64,000 nucleotides of DNA from Metridium senile (lineage: Eukaryota > Cnidaria > Anthozoa > Actiniaria > Metridiidae): the NCBI GenBank assembly GCA_949775045.1, contig OX459099.1, positions 17,902,741-17,966,740 of the forward strand, in the 5' to 3' direction. The notes under the pieces were generated by a model that saw only the letters and a list, made by a program, of their open reading frames with translations, searched no databases and was not told the origin of the DNA. Below, piece by piece: positions 24,052 through 34,601 of the stretch; positions within the stretch are counted from its first letter, which is position 1; each line of letters opens with the position of its first letter. The translations under genes were made by a program, and so were the position numbers.

Positions 24052-24574
24052 TTAAGTCCGATCAACTTGAAGTTTTACATGTGAAAAGTAAACACCAAAA
24101 GAAAAATTTTCTTCTTTTCACTTTTACAAATGTTACGATTTTTGGCGGGAAAATGACGTCACCAATTTTAGTGGGAAATTGAAATAGAGGGTTATGCAAA
24201 ATTTTAAAATGCGCATTTGAAAGAACTCATTGAGATATGTTCAAAACCGAAGAGATAACAGTCAAAGTCAAATTTAATCAAAATATATGATTTTTGAAGT
24301 TTAGAAATGTTTTCTATTTTACATTCAAAAAATTATAACTTTAGATTAAATTTGACTTTGACTATTATCTCTTCGGTTTTGAACGTATCTCAATGAGTTC
24401 TTTCAAATGCGCATTTTAAAATTTTGCATTACCCTCATTTTAGATTTTCCTCTAAAATTGATGACGTTATTTTCCCGCCAAAAATCGTAACATTTGTAAA
24501 AGTGAAAAGAAGAATTATTTTCTTTGGGTGTGTACTCTTCACATATAAAATTTGAAGTTGATCGGACCTAACTA
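24052..24574. repeat. 520-bp inverted repeat with ~230-bp arms
   Basis: Left arm begins GTCCGATCAACTTGAAGTTT and the right arm ends with its complement; AAAATCGTAACATTTGTAAA, CAATGAGTTCTTTCAAATGC and CTCTTCGGTTTTGAAC all recur as complements. The spacer is AT-rich. Nested in the 23006 element. Confidence 0.85.
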
Positions 24575-24757
24575 TAAAAAGTTATTCAAAATCACGCTTA
24601 AAAACGCCGATTTCAGTACACTGCCAGCCCAGCGTGAAAGTTTGGTAAGCCTATTTTTATTATATTCAAAAACACAAGAAACCGCCGATTACTGTGCAAG
24701 AGAGAAAACAATGGGGCAGGGTGGTGAATAGTAACTATATATACGATAGTCACTTCG

Positions 24758-24841
24758 GCCGGCTAGCAATATTAGATATATTGCAGTCAGCTTCGGGCTG
24801 CGCCCTCAGCTGACTGCAATATATCTAATATTGCTGCCGGC
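24758..24841. repeat. Hairpin GCCGGC…TATTGCAGTCAGC
   Basis: Arms of 33-34 nt (AATATTAGATATATTGCAGT and complement) flank a 16-nt loop. Related ATATTGCAG words occur in direct orientation at 23321-23395. Confidence 0.8.
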
Positions 24842-25026
24842 CTCAGTAACTATCTAATACATATTTGAGGCACAGCGAAAGGATATTTCGCGACTCCATA
24901 CATTTACTGTAAAAATACAAATTACTAACATCACAAGTGCCGGACGAGCTTGGGCTCGATCCCTGTGAGTTAACCAATCATTTCCGTAAACCTTGCTATA
25001 GACTACCTTGACGACCTCAACTCTTC

Positions 25027-26730
25027 TCACTTCATGTAGCTAGACCAGTCAACATATTTCAGTGCCATATCAAGGATTAGCATTATTAGAAGCGTCAGAC
25101 ATCAACACCATCAGTCTTTCTCAAGACTACACCACCCAGGACGATCAAACCTCATCTACATCATGTGGTACAATTATTGTCATGTTGTTTTATTTTCTTG
25201 ATCATTTTGATTTGTTTTTACATAATATTTATTGTTTTACATAATGTTTTTGTAGTATTATATGTTTTGAAATATGTGTTTATATAAATATATTGCGCGA
25301 AATTAAAAAATCATTATCATTCTGTTGTTTTTAACCATGAAAGGAGAGTTGAACAAATATGTACAAACATATATAAGGTTTCTAAGCTGCACTATTTCAC
25401 GAGACAGATATTATAGTGTAAAGAAATAGCCAACTGTTCTAAAATAAGCTACAGTCTCGGCAAAAACTAAGTGAGACAACAGCATTAAAACAGGGACTTT
25501 ACAATGTTGCTCTGGCAGCCATCAAGCCGATCATGTTTACTGAAAACCAACATTGCTTGAAGGGGGAGGGGTGGATTTATTGCGAAAAAGTATATTTAAA
25601 GGTCAATTTAAGAAGACCAAAAGTGTCTCACTAGTTTTTGCCCAGCTGATTGTATACACTTATTTCAAAAATCACTGTCGCAGCCGAAGCTACAGTCCAC
25701 ACTCTGAAGCCTTCAAAGGATGTTGGTAATATGAACTGAATGTGTGATTTATTACGCGCTTTTTAAGAAATATTTGTTTCATGATCTACCACTACAACAC
25801 TAAGATTTGTTATGTTCATACATGAACACAAACACGTACAATCAAAATATGCTATGAATAAATCAATAACAAGAGTAGAAATATCAACATCCTATCAACA
25901 TCCTTTGCAGGCTTCAGAGTGTGGACTGTAGCTTTGATTGCGATTACGATTTTTGAAATAGGTGTAGATATATGGAAAACTATGCATTCAAATAGGGTGA
26001 TTCTTTAAGCCCCTCTGAATGTTCACATGAGTTACATGGACAACTTCGACCATGTGATGCTTCCTCTTCAACCTTTTTATCAAGTCGTAAATATCGACAT
26101 GATTTCAATTCATCATAGCAGGGTGCAGGGCTAGCCACTCTAGCGTTCTCCATGTCTTGTCGTATCAAGAATTCCATTGGATTGGGTCTCCCTGGTGATG
26201 ATGTCTTTCTAGACGGTAATCTGCCAGGGTGAACATCCCAGCTTTTTAAAACCTCATCAATGGTGATCTTTGGTAAAGACAGTTGAGAATCTAAATGAAA
26301 ACTTGAACTGTCTTGTTTTGAGTTGAACACAAGTGGTACTTTACTCTTATCGTGATTAGAAAAGCTTCTGCTTTTTCGTCGACCTTTGATAAGATCTAAC
26401 TGTGTTGCCAACTGTTGAGCATCGCTTCTTGCCTGGATGGATTTACTTCTTTGTCGTTGTGGAGAAGGAATACGAGGCAACGATAAAGGTTTAGGTTCCT
26501 TAGAAACAGAAACTTTGTTTGATCGTTTGGTATTGATGGTATTTCTAGCCTTTGTGTTGGATTGCCTCGGGTGCAGAGATGACGACCCATAGATGATATT
26601 TTGTTCATGAATCTTGTAATACGATTCATTGTTAGGTTGCATAATACTTGGTATTAGAGCCGTCTCGCCAATTTTACGACGTAATTGTTGACCTTCTTTC
26701 TTCTGGTAAGAAGTTGTTCTTTTGCTAGAA
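25027..26730. repeat. Segmental duplication, copy 2 (partner 19533-21468)
   Basis: Direct-orientation partner of 19533-21468. This copy retains the intact gene and lacks the poly-C element, so it shows the pre-insertion arrangement. Confidence 0.92.
25655..25966. mobile_element. TACACCTATTTCAAAA element (in duplication copy 2)
   Basis: Same element as at 20411-20711 with ends TACACTTATTTCAAAA and TTTTGAAATAGGTGTA. Its outer edge is 13 bp beyond the stop codon of the gene at 25980-26951, so it must be part of that gene's 3' UTR or terminator region. Confidence 0.85.
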
Positions 26731-26951
26731 ACCATTACACTGTAAGAATCATGTTCAGGCGAAGATTTCAAGCCATCAGAAGATAGATTACTTGATCCGT
26801 GAAATTTCCCTTCGCGATCACGCGATCCTCTGTTTCCTATTTCTTTCATCGGAGTCGTAAGAAATGGAGAAATTCTCTCTATTTCTTGAGTCTTTTTGCC
26901 GGCTTTCAGTGCCCTCCACAAACGATGCTCCATTCTAAAGGTATTGATCAT
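25980..26951 (-). CDS. Intronless gene for a basic, disordered VLKSW/CRYLR protein
   Basis: A 323-codon uninterrupted frame of unknown function. The protein is rich in Ser, Lys, Arg and Pro, with many phosphorylation-like sites (SSPEH, PSPQRQRSKS, RRKSRSFS, SSPGRP, ASPAP). It has no signal peptide, membrane segment or known domain that I recognise. Three motifs are shared, in the same order, with the 673-residue protein at 31230-33251: RRKSRSF (191-197), LPKITIDEVLKSWDV (226-240) and LKSCRYLR (282-289). The C-terminus carries CPCNSCEHSE, a small cysteine cluster absent from the larger relative. The start ATG at 26951 is followed by an in-frame Met at codon 7 that could also be used. Probably real: it survives in two genomic copies and its motifs are conserved in a diverged paralogue. 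Confidence 0.72.
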   Translation of the reverse strand: MINTFRMEHRLWRALKAGKKTQEIERISPFLTTPMKEIGNRGSRDREGKFHGSSNLSSDGLKSSPEHDSYSVMVSSKRTTSYQKKEGQQLRRKIGETALIPSIMQPNNESYYKIHEQNIIYGSSSLHPRQSNTKARNTINTKRSNKVSVSKEPKPLSLPRIPSPQRQRSKSIQARSDAQQLATQLDLIKGRRKSRSFSNHDKSKVPLVFNSKQDSSSFHLDSQLSLPKITIDEVLKSWDVHPGRLPSRKTSSPGRPNPMEFLIRQDMENARVASPAPCYDELKSCRYLRLDKKVEEEASHGRSCPCNSCEHSEGLKESPYLNA

Positions 26952-27600
26952 TACTCAAGTACGTTATATGATACGACGCGGTCAGCGCCCTTAAACGCGC
27001 ATTTCCGAGATAACGTCACATCAAGAGGAGAACGGGCGAAAGATCACGTCTCTCATCCAATCATCAGTTGGTGTTATTCTTGTTGAAATACTCACGCTCT
27101 TTTAATCGGCTATTTTAAACGCATTAACTTACGTCAATGACGTATTTTACAAGTTATATTAAAGTGATTCAAAACGATGGAACATTAAAGTTCATGGTAG
27201 AAGCTAGTATCGCATGACTGGATTATTTTCTATCGAGAGTGTTCATCAGTTTGTGCTCTACTACCCACACAGGAACAAATCTTCGTAATAACAATACTTG
27301 TCGTCTTAGTAACAACATAAACAAACTACATCATTATAAACGATTAATAAAAACATCAGGACGTTTATATGCCTCCAGGGTTTGTTATTTCAGTAATTGC
27401 GTCAGTTTGCTCCAGCGACAACGACTCCGTCAGTGGCAATAATTAGAAGTTTTGTAGGCGGCAGAGTTTTTTAATGACATTGTGATATTTAGATATTAAA
27501 TAAGCTGTTTTTGTTTTAATTTCGTCATTGATCGATTTAAAACTGAATAACTGTAATACAAAGAAAATGACTAATTTAAATACATATCAGTATTCTTAAT
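26952..27600. other. Intergenic sequence upstream of the VLKSW gene
   Basis: Contains the presumed promoter. On the minus strand ATCATATAACG lies about 20-30 bp before the ATG at 26951, and several ACGTCA/TGACGT words occur (27013, 27130-27145). These are candidate CREB/ATF-like sites by sequence only. No other gene is seen. Confidence 0.35.
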
Positions 27601-27634
27601 TCTTGTTATTTTTATTATTATTATATTATACTTA

Positions 27635-27745
<111 letters not shown>

Positions 27746-27773
27746 ATATATAAAATATAATAATAAATATAAA

Positions 27774-28070
27774 ATGAACTATTTTTCATCTTTTACGAAA
27801 TATCTTTCAGCCAGTAGACATATAAGTGCAAAATGAGTAAGGGTTTTCAGAATTAATTTGTAAACTTGATTCTTTTTGGTCAAGTTTTTTGTTGTTGTGA
27901 ATTTAAAAAATGTATAGGAATGACATATTTTTCATCTTATATCAGTTACTAAATATCTTTCAGCCAGTAAACAGAATTGTCAAATGAGTAAGAGGACTTG
28001 AACCAAGTATAGGTTTTCAGAATTAATTTGTAAACTTGATTCTTTTTGAAGTTTTGGTTTGATTTTGTTG
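27774..28070. repeat. Tandem duplication next to the ATT tract
   Basis: Two copies containing ATTTTTCATCTT, AAATATCTTTCAGCCAGTA and TTTTCAGAATTAATTTGTAA in the same order, offset by about 150-180 bp. Confidence 0.8.
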
Positions 28071-28621
28071 TGCATAAGTATCCTAAGTACCCTAGTCAAA
28101 AAAGCTTATGAAGTCAATACTTTAAAAAAAATATAGGACTTGCTTTTAAAAAACTACCTGATGTTTGATAACTTTTAAAAGACCAAGTCTTCAAAGGAGT
28201 TAGAATAGTGCTTATATATATAAGCTTGTATTGTTTTTCATGGGTATAATAATATTGAATAAAGACTTTATTGGATAAGGGTAGCACGCAATAGCCCAAG
28301 GCTAATAAACTTGATATCAGTTGATCACGACATTCATCTCTAGCTAGTTAATAATTTATTTTTTTTAAACTATGAAAATATACATTTTCTATAAATGGTT
28401 GAAAATTAAAGAATATGATTTTTAAGGAAAGACTAGCAGATATTCTATAATCTAAGATATTAATTGGCCGTTGCATGGCTCTCTTATATAAATAAACACT
28501 TAACTTGACAATTATATTCATTTGTTTGGACGGAGCAAATATTAATGACGTATTTCCGGTATATTACGTTTGAAGAATGATGACTCACTGTTTGACTTTA
28601 AGTCGCGGCTCGCGGGTAAAC

Positions 28622-28841
28622 CACAGGTAGCCCAAGCTCACTATCTGTGGTCTTATAAGCCTTATATGGGAGAATATACGGCGATTTTTAAAATATACAA
28701 AATTTGTATAAATAATAAAAATAAACGTTCTTAGTTGTTTCTTGTGTTTTACTTGAATTTTCTTGTCAAGGGGGAGAAAATGTTCCACTACTCGCTCATA
28801 AGGCTTATGAGACCACATATAGTGAGCTTGGGCTACCTGTG
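28622..28841. mobile_element. CACAGG-ended MITE with perfect 7-bp target duplication
   Basis: It runs from CACAGGTAGCCCAAGCTCAC to GTGAGCTTGGGCTACCTGTG, flanked by GGTAAAC on both sides (28615-28621, 28842-28848). Arms of about 50 bp include TGTGGTCTTATAAGCCTTAT and its complement. Non-coding. Confidence 0.92.
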
Positions 28842-29193
28842 GGTAAACTTGACTGAAGGTGCACGTGACTTTTGAAAAATACTCAATGGTAAAATAAAAA
28901 TAATATTTATTAAAAAATTAAGAAAAAAAAAAAAAAGAAGAATATTAAACATCCAATGGAAAAAAGTATATCTGTCTTAACAAATACATCGATATCTCCA
29001 TATATTAGCCTCCTCCGCAGACTACTCTTAGGGAAGTCGTTGTTTTTTCTCCTCACCACAGGAAGCCCAATGAAAGAGATATAAGAGATGCCTGCGAGGC
29101 TATCCATATTTAACTTAGATAAGACAAGTTCACTATTAAATATCATATAAGTAGGAAATTGTTCAACAGTTGGAATTTGATGCATTTTGATTG

Positions 29194-29510
29194 GGTAAAG
29201 CCCGTGCAAACGGCTTCAACATTTGCTTCAACATCTGTTCGATTTTGTTGAATGGCGGCAATGTTGAATCCGTTTGCCCACATGCACTTTCAACATTGTT
29301 GAAACGTGTACATGTTGAATCGATGTTGAATTGATGTTAAAAAAGTTTAAAAGCGTTTAAACTTTGCTTCAACATCCATTCAACATTTCTTTTGATCTGT
29401 TAATGTTGAAACGGAGTTGAAGTCGTTTGCCCTGCTCCGTTCAACATTGTTGACTACATCCATGCGCATTTAGTGGTCTTTCAAATACGTAACACGCTTC
29501 AACAATGTCG
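29194..29510. mobile_element. CTTCAACAT word-array element
   Basis: It begins CCCGTGCAAACGGCTTCAAC and is filled with TTCAACAT or its complement (more than 12 times in 300 bp), with GTTGAAGTCGTTTGCCC toward the right end. Same architecture as the elements at 30491 and 50337. Confidence 0.65.
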
Positions 29511-29530
29511 AATGGGGGTGGCAACCGTTT

Positions 29531-30253
29531 TCAGTTTAGTGATAGTGACTAATTGTCACTAAATAAAAACTATTAGTTATAGTAACTATTTAGATTTTAT
29601 TTCATGGACATAGTGTGAGTACTCTGACTATATCCATGAAATACATTTTAAAAAGATGAAAAATTAAATTTATTTATTTAGAAATTATTTAAAAAAAGCG
29701 CAAACGTTGTATCCATTAGAACGTTTTCGTATAACCCACTTTTAACATGCAAATGAGTATATGTGTACAATAACATGCTAATGAGGTGTGAGTGTATAGA
29801 TATATGCTTCAGTGAGTCACGCCCTTGGCTTAAAATAATCAAAATAAAGCAGATTTGTGATTTATTGATTTGCTCGAAACCAGTTTTAACCAATGATTTT
29901 TACAGATAAGAAAGTCGAAAGTAAATTAAATCAATAGCTTGTGGCTCAAGGAAAAAAGACACATCTCAATAGCATGTTATTTTACACATATGCTCATGTG
30001 CATGTTAAAAGTTGGTTATACATACAGAAACGTTCTACTAAGTGCAAAAGAAGTGCATGTTGGTGAAAATGCATATGGAAGCTAAAAGTCTATTTGAAAT
30101 CTTCATATTTAAAGAAGATGATATTTTTTATGTTGTATTTTAGCATACTTTTTCTGGTTTGATAGAGCGCTAACACTATATCCATGAAATAGAATCAAAT
30201 TGCTACTGTGTAATAGTTCTTATTTAGTGACTATTAGTCACTATCAAAGACAA
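29531..30253. mobile_element. Foldback element with ~85-bp inverted ends (TTTAGTGATAGTGACTA)
   Basis: The left end contains GATAGTGACTAATTGTCACT and ATTTCATGGACATAGTG; the right end is the complement of both in the same order. A related half-copy with ATTAGTTAATAACTATT follows at about 30306-30372. Confidence 0.78.
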
Positions 30254-30490
30254 GAAAAGTTGTAATGAGGTATTGTTTCCTTTTGTATTTGATGTTTCTA
30301 GTTGAGTAATACTGACTAAATAGTCACTAAATAGAAACTATTAGTTAATAACTATTTTGTTTTTATTTCATGGTTTTAGTTTTTTTGCTCTAATCAAGGC
30401 CCATATTGTCGCATAAAGTATCTCGATCCCGATAAATCATTGCAGCTAGACAAAAACCCGAGCCAGAGTGCGCGAAATTTGCAGCAGAGT

Positions 30491-30976
30491 AAAGCGGCGT
30501 TAACACGAGCAATTTTTCCTTGACAAGTTTTCTTTGACAAGGAAAAATTGCTCGTGTAGATGGAGTAAAATGAACAATTTTTCCTTGACAAGGAAAAGCT
30601 AGCATGTTGGTTTTTCCAGTTGACAAGGAAAAATTGTCAAGGATGAAATTTGCTCGTGTAGACGAACAACAAGGAAAATGTGGCAAGGAATATTAATGAG
30701 ATTAGTTCCCAGTCTTTTCGCACGTCAAAATAAATGCCATTTTGTTTTTAACTCGACCTGAGGGACAGGAACCAATATTATGTTAGTACTCCGCTGATTG
30801 CAAAGCATTGCGGACACAACCTAAACTTGTCAAGGAAAACTTGTTCATCATCTACACGAGCAAGGAAAGCTTGTCAATATAAAATTGTCAAGGAAAACTT
30901 GCTGATCGTCTACATGAGCAATGGAAATTGTCAAGGATACTTGTCAAGGAAAAATTGCTCGTGTAAACGCCGCTTT
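30491..30976. mobile_element. CCTTGACAAG word-array foldback element
   Basis: The ends AAAGCGGCGTTAACACGAGC and GCTCGTGTAAACGCCGCTTT are inverted. The interior is made of alternating TTTTCCTTGACAA and TTGTCAAGGAAAA words with GCTCGTGTAGA spacers. Non-coding. Confidence 0.85.
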
Positions 30977-31229
30977 AGGATTAATTCAATTAACTTTAAA
31001 AAATGCTATAAGATCGAGGCTAAAGATAAAAATGATGTTTATGATGATGATACAAATTACAAACGTGTAAATGATTTACTGATACATATGAGAAAAATAT
31101 CATTGTATCTACTCAGCCGTTTTTGCAGTGCACGCTGGATACGCAGCCGGACAATATAGTATAGAGCAACTGTCAATGAATTAGGTTACTAAATAGACGA
31201 GGAAACGTATTGCAGAAGTCTCCTGCACC

Positions 31230-33251
31230 TCATTCGTTGTTATTGATGTCATCATCTTTCCTACGTCTAAGATATCGACAGTCCTTAAGTGCTTGGTCTA
31301 CCTTAAATGGTGGGGCTGTCCAAGCTCGATCTCGCACACCCATATGACTCAAAACCTTCAAATCATTATTGTTAGTGACCTGCCAAGATTTCAGTACATC
31401 ACACATAGATACCTCAGGTAAATGTTCTTCGATCGTTTCTCCCTCTTCTTTTGCGTTGTTGATTATAGAATTAGCGAAAGGTTTCAAGTCTTCGAAGGCT
31501 CGCGATTTTCGTCTTGGACACTGAGCCATTGAGCGAGCAAATGCCTGAAACTTGCGTTCTATTTCAGGCGATATATTAGGAGTAGCTGAGCCACGCCGCT
31601 GCAACATTGGAGTAGCTGAGCCACGCCGCTGCAACATTGGAGACACGTTAGGACTACTTTGTGAACGCCTTTGAAATCGAGTGCTGCTCTGTACTGGTTC
31701 GACAGTATTTTCTGCAGATGGCGGCGATTTGGATTTACTTGTTACTTGGTTTTGTCCCTGATGGTGTACCAGTCGGGGAGAGACGTCAGGGGGCTTTTGC
31801 AAAAATGTAGTGGGTGACAGTGAGCCTGTCGATCCATTAGAAGATGCTGGGCTGGAAGGTATTACATTACCATCGTTGTGTGCATGTCCAGGACTACCAG
31901 GTGAGATTGATTGTAAGTCTAATGACACGGGACTGGTTGGTAAATTGTGTCTTGGACTGTGTGGTGGGCTTGGTTGTCCATCAAAGGACCCGGGACTGGT
32001 TGGTAAATGGTTTCTTGGACTGTGTGGTGAGCTTAGTTGACCATCCGACCCGGGACTGGTCGGCAAATGGCGCCTTGGACTGTGTGGCGAGCCTGGTTGA
32101 CCATCAAATGACCCCTGAGGATGGGTTGGTAAACGACGTCTTGGACTGTGTGGTGAGCCTGGTTGACCATCCGACCCTGGACTGGTCGGCAAATGGCGCC
32201 TTGGACTGTGTGGCGAGCCTGGTTGACCATCCGACCCAGGACTGGTCGGCAAATGGCGCCTTGGACTGTGTGGCGAGCTTGGTTGTCCATCAAATGACCC
32301 AGGATTGGTTGGTAAACGACGTCTTGGACTGTGTGGTGAGCTTGGTTGACCATCGAATCGCGCCGGACTAGTTGGAAAATGGCGCCGTGGACTACGAGGA
32401 GACCCTGGTGCGGTCGGTTTAAAAGCTTTTTCATCTCGGCTTATCAAGCCAGTTGAACATGATGCAGGGGAGATTGGTCGTACGTCTTGTCCAGTATTAA
32501 CCAACACAGGGAGGTTCTTCAAGAGTGAAGGCTTTGATCTTCTTTGCAATAAAGGACTAAGCCAAACCTTTTTCACTGCTCCAGGAACGTCATTTCTGCT
32601 CGATTCGGCAGCAGTCTTGGCAGGATTTATATTGATGCTGAGATCTATAGTACATTGTTTGTCTGATTTTATCTTAATAACGCGAGGCCTGGTGTCTTTT
32701 GTTTGTGAATTATGCTTTGTGTTATCCTTACAGTTGGCTTTTGCTGCGAATTTTTCCATATTTGTTGGAGATGAATTTCTTCTTCCATGAGCGAGTCTTT
32801 GCGATTTTGCAAATAAAAGATCCTTGGCCAAATCTTTCTTGGCCTGATTATCTCGAGTGCGTGTTTGTTGATAAGTGTCTGTTGATGTACTTCGACTGGG
32901 TTGTTGTTCATCGTGACACAATTCATCTTCCTTTTCGTCGCCTGCTTCGTTGTCTTTACAAATCAATCGCTTTTCATTGCTGTTTTCATCATCAAATGCA
33001 TGGTATGGATTGTGCAAACTGTCATTCTGTACGTCTGCATTCTTATTATGTTCGTTCTTACCTAAGACAAGTTGTTGTTCAATAGCATGTGTTATTTGTA
33101 TTGTAGGCATTGCATCGACCGTTTCTTCATGACGTTCTTGCTCGGCATCTTCCTTGGTTTCTATCTCGGCTAAAACCGCCGCAAATTGAGGAGAATTAGG
33201 CCTGACAGGGACATAAGGTACGTCTAAATTCCAATCACCAGCAAACTCCAT
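31230..33251 (-). CDS. 673-residue Ser-Pro-rich protein with 20-residue repeats, paralogue of the VLKSW family
   Basis: A single uninterrupted frame; function unknown. The N-terminus (MEFAGDWNLDVPYVPV) is followed by an acidic region (about 28-120). Residues 283-445 hold eight imperfect repeats of 19-21 residues with core SPHSPRRHLPTSPGS and DGQP. Residues 539-558 are a perfect doublet of MLQRRGSATP. The C-terminal domain carries the family motifs: RRKSRAF (580-586), LPEVSMCDVLKSWQV (611-625) and LKDCRYLR (655-662). The many SP, TP and RRxS sites suggest regulation by proline-directed and basophilic kinases (inference). No membrane or signal sequence. I do not recognise an orthologue; it may be lineage-specific. 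Confidence 0.8.
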   Translation of the reverse strand: MEFAGDWNLDVPYVPVRPNSPQFAAVLAEIETKEDAEQERHEETVDAMPTIQITHAIEQQLVLGKNEHNKNADVQNDSLHNPYHAFDDENSNEKRLICKDNEAGDEKEDELCHDEQQPSRSTSTDTYQQTRTRDNQAKKDLAKDLLFAKSQRLAHGRRNSSPTNMEKFAAKANCKDNTKHNSQTKDTRPRVIKIKSDKQCTIDLSININPAKTAAESSRNDVPGAVKKVWLSPLLQRRSKPSLLKNLPVLVNTGQDVRPISPASCSTGLISRDEKAFKPTAPGSPRSPRRHFPTSPARFDGQPSSPHSPRRRLPTNPGSFDGQPSSPHSPRRHLPTSPGSDGQPGSPHSPRRHLPTSPGSDGQPGSPHSPRRRLPTHPQGSFDGQPGSPHSPRRHLPTSPGSDGQLSSPHSPRNHLPTSPGSFDGQPSPPHSPRHNLPTSPVSLDLQSISPGSPGHAHNDGNVIPSSPASSNGSTGSLSPTTFLQKPPDVSPRLVHHQGQNQVTSKSKSPPSAENTVEPVQSSTRFQRRSQSSPNVSPMLQRRGSATPMLQRRGSATPNISPEIERKFQAFARSMAQCPRRKSRAFEDLKPFANSIINNAKEEGETIEEHLPEVSMCDVLKSWQVTNNNDLKVLSHMGVRDRAWTAPPFKVDQALKDCRYLRRRKDDDINNNE
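31917..32405 (-). repeat. Coding minisatellite of the 673-residue protein
   Basis: About eight 57-63-bp units in frame with the protein, each encoding a variant of SPHSPRRHLPTSPG-(S)-(F)-DGQP. Insertions and deletions between units are multiples of three, so the frame is kept. Confidence 0.93.
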
Positions 33252-33805
33252 TAAGACTTTGAATAACTCAAGAGCAGTAATAATAGCTGTATTAATGGAG
33301 ATTTTAATGATCCTTTGTATTAGTTAGTTTAGATAAAAGGCACTCAGCCATGTGAGTAGTATTTATAATAAACAATAGTGTTATTAAGACTATTGTATTT
33401 GCTAGCGCTGGACGTGGTCAGAACTGCATGAATGCAAATATCATGTTTAGTTTGGGCGATATTTTTACTGATTTTACTCGGTTTTAAAGTTGTTTTCACT
33501 GATTAATCTGTCAGTGAAACAAAGTGTATTAGTTAAACTGTAATAGGCAAATAACAACAAAAGAAAATGATGGAATTCGGTTGAATTAGAAAGTAATAAA
33601 CTAAATTGCGTTTCACGGCTTAAGTGAAAACGACTCTATTTGTAAACTGTATTTCTGTAAATAAACATTTTTTATCCTTGAATGAAATACATCGAAATAA
33701 ATCTAGTCGTATAATCATTATAACCATAGCAGAACACTATATATTATGATTTTATATTCTAAACAAGTTGCTTATCTGTTACTTCAGAGTGAGCTCCTGG
33801 CCTAG
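33252..33805. other. Upstream region of the 673-residue gene
   Basis: Presumed promoter on the minus strand; no clear core element assigned and no other gene seen. Confidence 0.35.
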
Positions 33806-34429
33806 CTTTCTAAAGTGGCTTTTATTTCGAATGAACCACTGCACTTGAAAAAGCAGGATTTGAACCCAAGGACTAGAAATGCGATCAATGAGAATACAGT
33901 AAAAACCCGCATATAAGAACTAGTGGATTAACAACCACTAGGCTAAAATTTGCTTTTTAAGCACCTGTTTAAAACGAACCACTTTAGACTTAAAATCTAG
34001 ACTGGTTCTTATATGAAAGGTTTCAAGATTTATTTGGTCATTTGAAAAAATATAATTTGAGTCTGAATACTGTAAATAACAAAATAATGTATTATCAGTT
34101 AGTTCTCAATGAGAATGCTTTCTAAAGTGGCTTTTATTTCGAATGAACCACTGCACTTGAAAAAGCAGGATTTGAACCCAAGGACTAGAAAAGCGATCAA
34201 TGAGAATACAGTAAAAACCCGCATATAAGAACCAGTGGATTAACAACCACTAGGCTAAAATTTGCTTTTTAAGCACCTGTTTAAAACGAACCACTTTAGA
34301 CTTAAAATCTAGACTGGTTCTTATATGAAAGGTTTCAAGATTTATTTGGTCATTTGAAAAAATATAATTTGAGTCTGAATACTGTAAATAACAAAATAAT
34401 GTATTATCAGTTAGTTCTCAATGAGAATA
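33806..34429. repeat. Tandem duplication of a 312-bp unit with tRNA-like boxes
   Basis: Two nearly identical 312-bp units (33806-34117, 34118-34429). On the minus strand each reads TAGCCTAGTGGTTG (A-box-like) and, about 60 bases later, GGGTTCAAATCC (B-box-like). The end sequence of a DNA transposon (CAGTAAAAACCCGCATATAA) lies between the two boxes. Confidence 0.85.
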
Positions 34430-34601
34430 CATTCATCATTCAGATGCTTCTACATAACAATTTATATAACATAAAAAAACACTATATAAGGGAAATCGTT
34501 TTTGCTTTGTAAATAAGAACCAGTTAAGAACCACCCTAGCCTAATTTCTCACTAAATACCAAAAATAAAAAATAATGGTTCTTATATGCGGGTTTTTATT
34601 G
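33897..34601. mobile_element. CAGTAAAAACCCGCATATAA-ended element
   Basis: The left end CAGTAAAAACCCGCATATAA and right end TTATATGCGGGTTTTTATTG are inverted and flanked by TA, like Tc1/mariner-type MITEs. An extra left end occurs at 34209 because of the 312-bp duplication. Internal GGTTCTTATATG/AAGAACCA words repeat the end sequence. Confidence 0.72.

Larger units (their letters stand above)
23006..24967. mobile_element. Large CACAGGG-ended composite element with 7-bp target duplication
   Basis: It runs from CACAGGGAGCCCAAGCTCGT to GACGAGCTTGGGCTC...CCCTGTG and is flanked by AGTTAAC on both sides (22999-23005 and 24968-24974). Arms of roughly 100 bp or more are recognisable (TATGGACTCGCGAAATATCC and complement; CTATTCACCACCCTACCCC and complement). 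Inside are nested units: a tRNA-like sequence, a piece of the CCTTGACAAG element, a ~520-bp inverted repeat, an ATATTGCAG hairpin and a direct repeat of TTGGTAAGCCTATT (23677 and 24641). No transposase frame was found. Confidence 0.85.
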
